From: Spirochaetales bacterium
GTDB taxonomy: Bacteria; Spirochaetota; Spirochaetia; DSM-27196; SLST01
Length of the DNA stretch: 28,355 nt
Direction of reading: 5' to 3'
Assembly (NCBI GenBank): GCA_007130265.1
Contig: SLST01000583.1
Span: 1 to 28,355, forward strand
The notes beneath the pieces were generated by a model, which searched no databases, was not told the origin of the DNA, and saw nothing but the letters and a program-made list of their open reading frames with translations. Below are positions 27,417-28,355 of this stretch, piece by piece. Both the position numbers and the translations under genes were made by a program. Each line of letters begins with the position of its first letter. The stretch's first letter is position 1.

Positions 27417-28355
27417 CTATCGCGCCTGATCGAGCCGCCGAAGCACATCGCCGAGCTGGTTCGGCTGTACCCACAGCAGCTTCAACTGGTCCCAGAACGT
27501 GGGCTGCCAGTCGCCGCCGATCGTGTCATCCAGGTCGGGTACGGTCGTGTCCATCCCGGCGACAACCGCCGCAACCGCCTGATCGGGCTCGGGGTAGACA
27601 GAGGACGGAATGTCGTTGCGGATGATCAGCTTTCCGCCGGTCTCCGCGCGAATCCGCTGTCCCTCCCGGCTCAGCAGGAAGTCCGCGAACTGCCGGGCAA
27701 GGCCCTGCTGGTCCGAGTACTCGGGGATGAAAAAGGTGTCGGGCCCAGTCACAATGGCGGTGGCCTCCGGCAGCGGAAACACCCCAAGGTCACCGGCGTC
27801 TGCAACCATACCGGTGAGCCAGTTCCCCATGAAGTAGAGTCCGTAGTCGCCGTCCCACCACAGTTCAACCGCCTGCGTCCACTCGATCGGATCGCTGAAC
27901 GCGCCTGCTTCGAGCAAGGGCACGAGGCGGTTCTGGAAAACGGTCCGTACGCGGGAGCTCTGCCAGTCGACCGAGCCGTCGATCAGGTCGAGCTGCAACT
28001 CCGGGCCGCCGTAGGCGATCAGGAAGTGCTCCGTGATGTCGCTGATCGGCCAGCCGACGCCGTTTCCGGTTGCGATCGGGTTCCGGATCCCCGATATCTC
28101 GCCGATCTGCTGCAGCAGGTCGGTGAACTCATCCCAGGACTCAGGCTCGGAAAGGCCGTGCTGATCAAAGAACGACTGGCGGTACCAAAATCCGGGCTTC
28201 GCCACCATGGTGAAGGGAACGCCGGCCACCTTTTCGTCCGCGGTAATCGCCGGAGGAACGATGCTCGCTTCGTGGCGATTCCACACCTCAGAGAGATCGA
28301 TCGCGTGCTGCGGATTCTCTCGAATCCACCAGTCCCACATGAAGATCACGTCGGC
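27417..28355 (-). CDS. Sugar ABC transporter solute-binding protein (partial, N-terminus outside window)
   Basis: C-terminal about 312 residues of a family 1 extracellular solute-binding protein, the periplasmic receptor of the CUT1 system. Visible family segments are VAGVPFTMVAKPGFWYRQSFFD, PESWDEFTDLL, WWDGDYGLYFMGNWLTG, VTGPDTFFIP and ARQFADFLLSREGQ. The frame continues through the window edge (ADVIFMWDWW), so the start, signal peptide and operon promoter are not seen. The stop is TAG at 27419-27417. It is the first gene of the operon in the portion seen; the hairpin at 27342-27383 follows. Aromatic residues around the putative cleft fit a carbohydrate ligand, but the sugar is unknown. Confidence 0.94.
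   Translation of the reverse strand, partial: ADVIFMWDWWIRENPQHAIDLSEVWNRHEASIVPPAITADEKVAGVPFTMVAKPGFWYRQSFFDQHGLSEPESWDEFTDLLQQIGEISGIRNPIATGNGVGWPISDITEHFLIAYGGPELQLDLIDGSVDWQSSRVRTVFQNRLVPLLEAGAFSDPIEWTQAVELWWDGDYGLYFMGNWLTGMVADAGDLGVFPLPEATAIVTGPDTFFIPEYSDQQGLARQFADFLLSREGQRIRAETGGKLIIRNDIPSSVYPEPDQAVAAVVAGMDTTVPDLDDTIGGDWQPTFWDQLKLLWVQPNQLGDVLRRLDQAR

Noticed and set aside
1..28355. CRISPR array, prophage, integrase, transposase or attachment site
   Set aside because: The only tandem repeats have 9-14 bp units without spacers, no transposase or phage protein is visible, and the tRNA gene has no repeated 3' end nearby.

Overview
This is a GC-rich bacterial chromosomal segment with about 24 protein genes, one tRNA and almost no empty DNA; no gene-free stretch reaches 300 bases. 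The best guess for the host is a free-living, high-GC member of the Spirochaetota. The main support is the archaeal/eukaryotic-type phenylalanyl-tRNA synthetase pair, a known trait of spirochetes among bacteria. Supporting signs are a LuxR-type regulator with a sensor-like N-terminus and an outer-membrane barrel, which implies a diderm envelope. The phylum call is an inference. I see no phage, insertion sequence, CRISPR array or other mobile signature.

Layout. (1) 1-3566, minus strand: tRNA-Ala(CGC), a hairpin terminator, then pheS and pheT overlapping at TAATG. (2) 3612-6757, plus strand: a GNAT acetyltransferase, an M20 metallopeptidase/deacylase and a DegT-type PLP aminotransferase, the last two overlapping. 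(3) 6725-10194, minus strand: a tight operon of outer-membrane barrel, URO-D-fold protein, MFS transporter and a second GNAT enzyme. (4) 10272-15873, plus strand: an SGNH esterase, then a glutamate-dehydrogenase-family enzyme directly followed by a 1054-residue protein joining a GAF-like sensor module, a PEP-synthase-type ATP-grasp domain and a C-terminal nucleotidyltransferase. (5) 15839-20394, minus strand: an Rnk-like protein, a coupled helical protein of unknown function, a metallophosphoesterase, the LuxR-type regulator and a fatty-acid desaturase. (6) 20531-23644: DinB-fold protein, metallo-beta-lactamase-fold hydrolase, and two divergent HAD phosphatases. (7) 23666-28355, minus strand: a sugar ABC uptake operon (solute-binding protein, two permeases) with a LacI regulator and a sugar-phosphate isomerase/epimerase.

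Three observations stand out. First, at least six genes have a -10 hexamer only 6-7 bases before the ATG and no Shine-Dalgarno sequence, which predicts leaderless mRNAs; operon-internal genes in the same window have good Shine-Dalgarno sites. Second, the ATP-grasp/nucleotidyltransferase fusion lacks the usual phosphohistidine and PEP-binding domains and is translationally coupled to a glutamate dehydrogenase homologue whose nucleotide-binding motif is itself atypical, so a nitrogen/energy regulatory pair is conceivable. Third, the same sensor-like N-terminal module appears in that fusion and in the LuxR-type regulator.

Two convergent gene pairs overlap at their 3' ends by more than 30 bp and a third by 11 bp. 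Short direct repeats sit in several intergenic spacers. No ATPase for the ABC transporter is present in the window.
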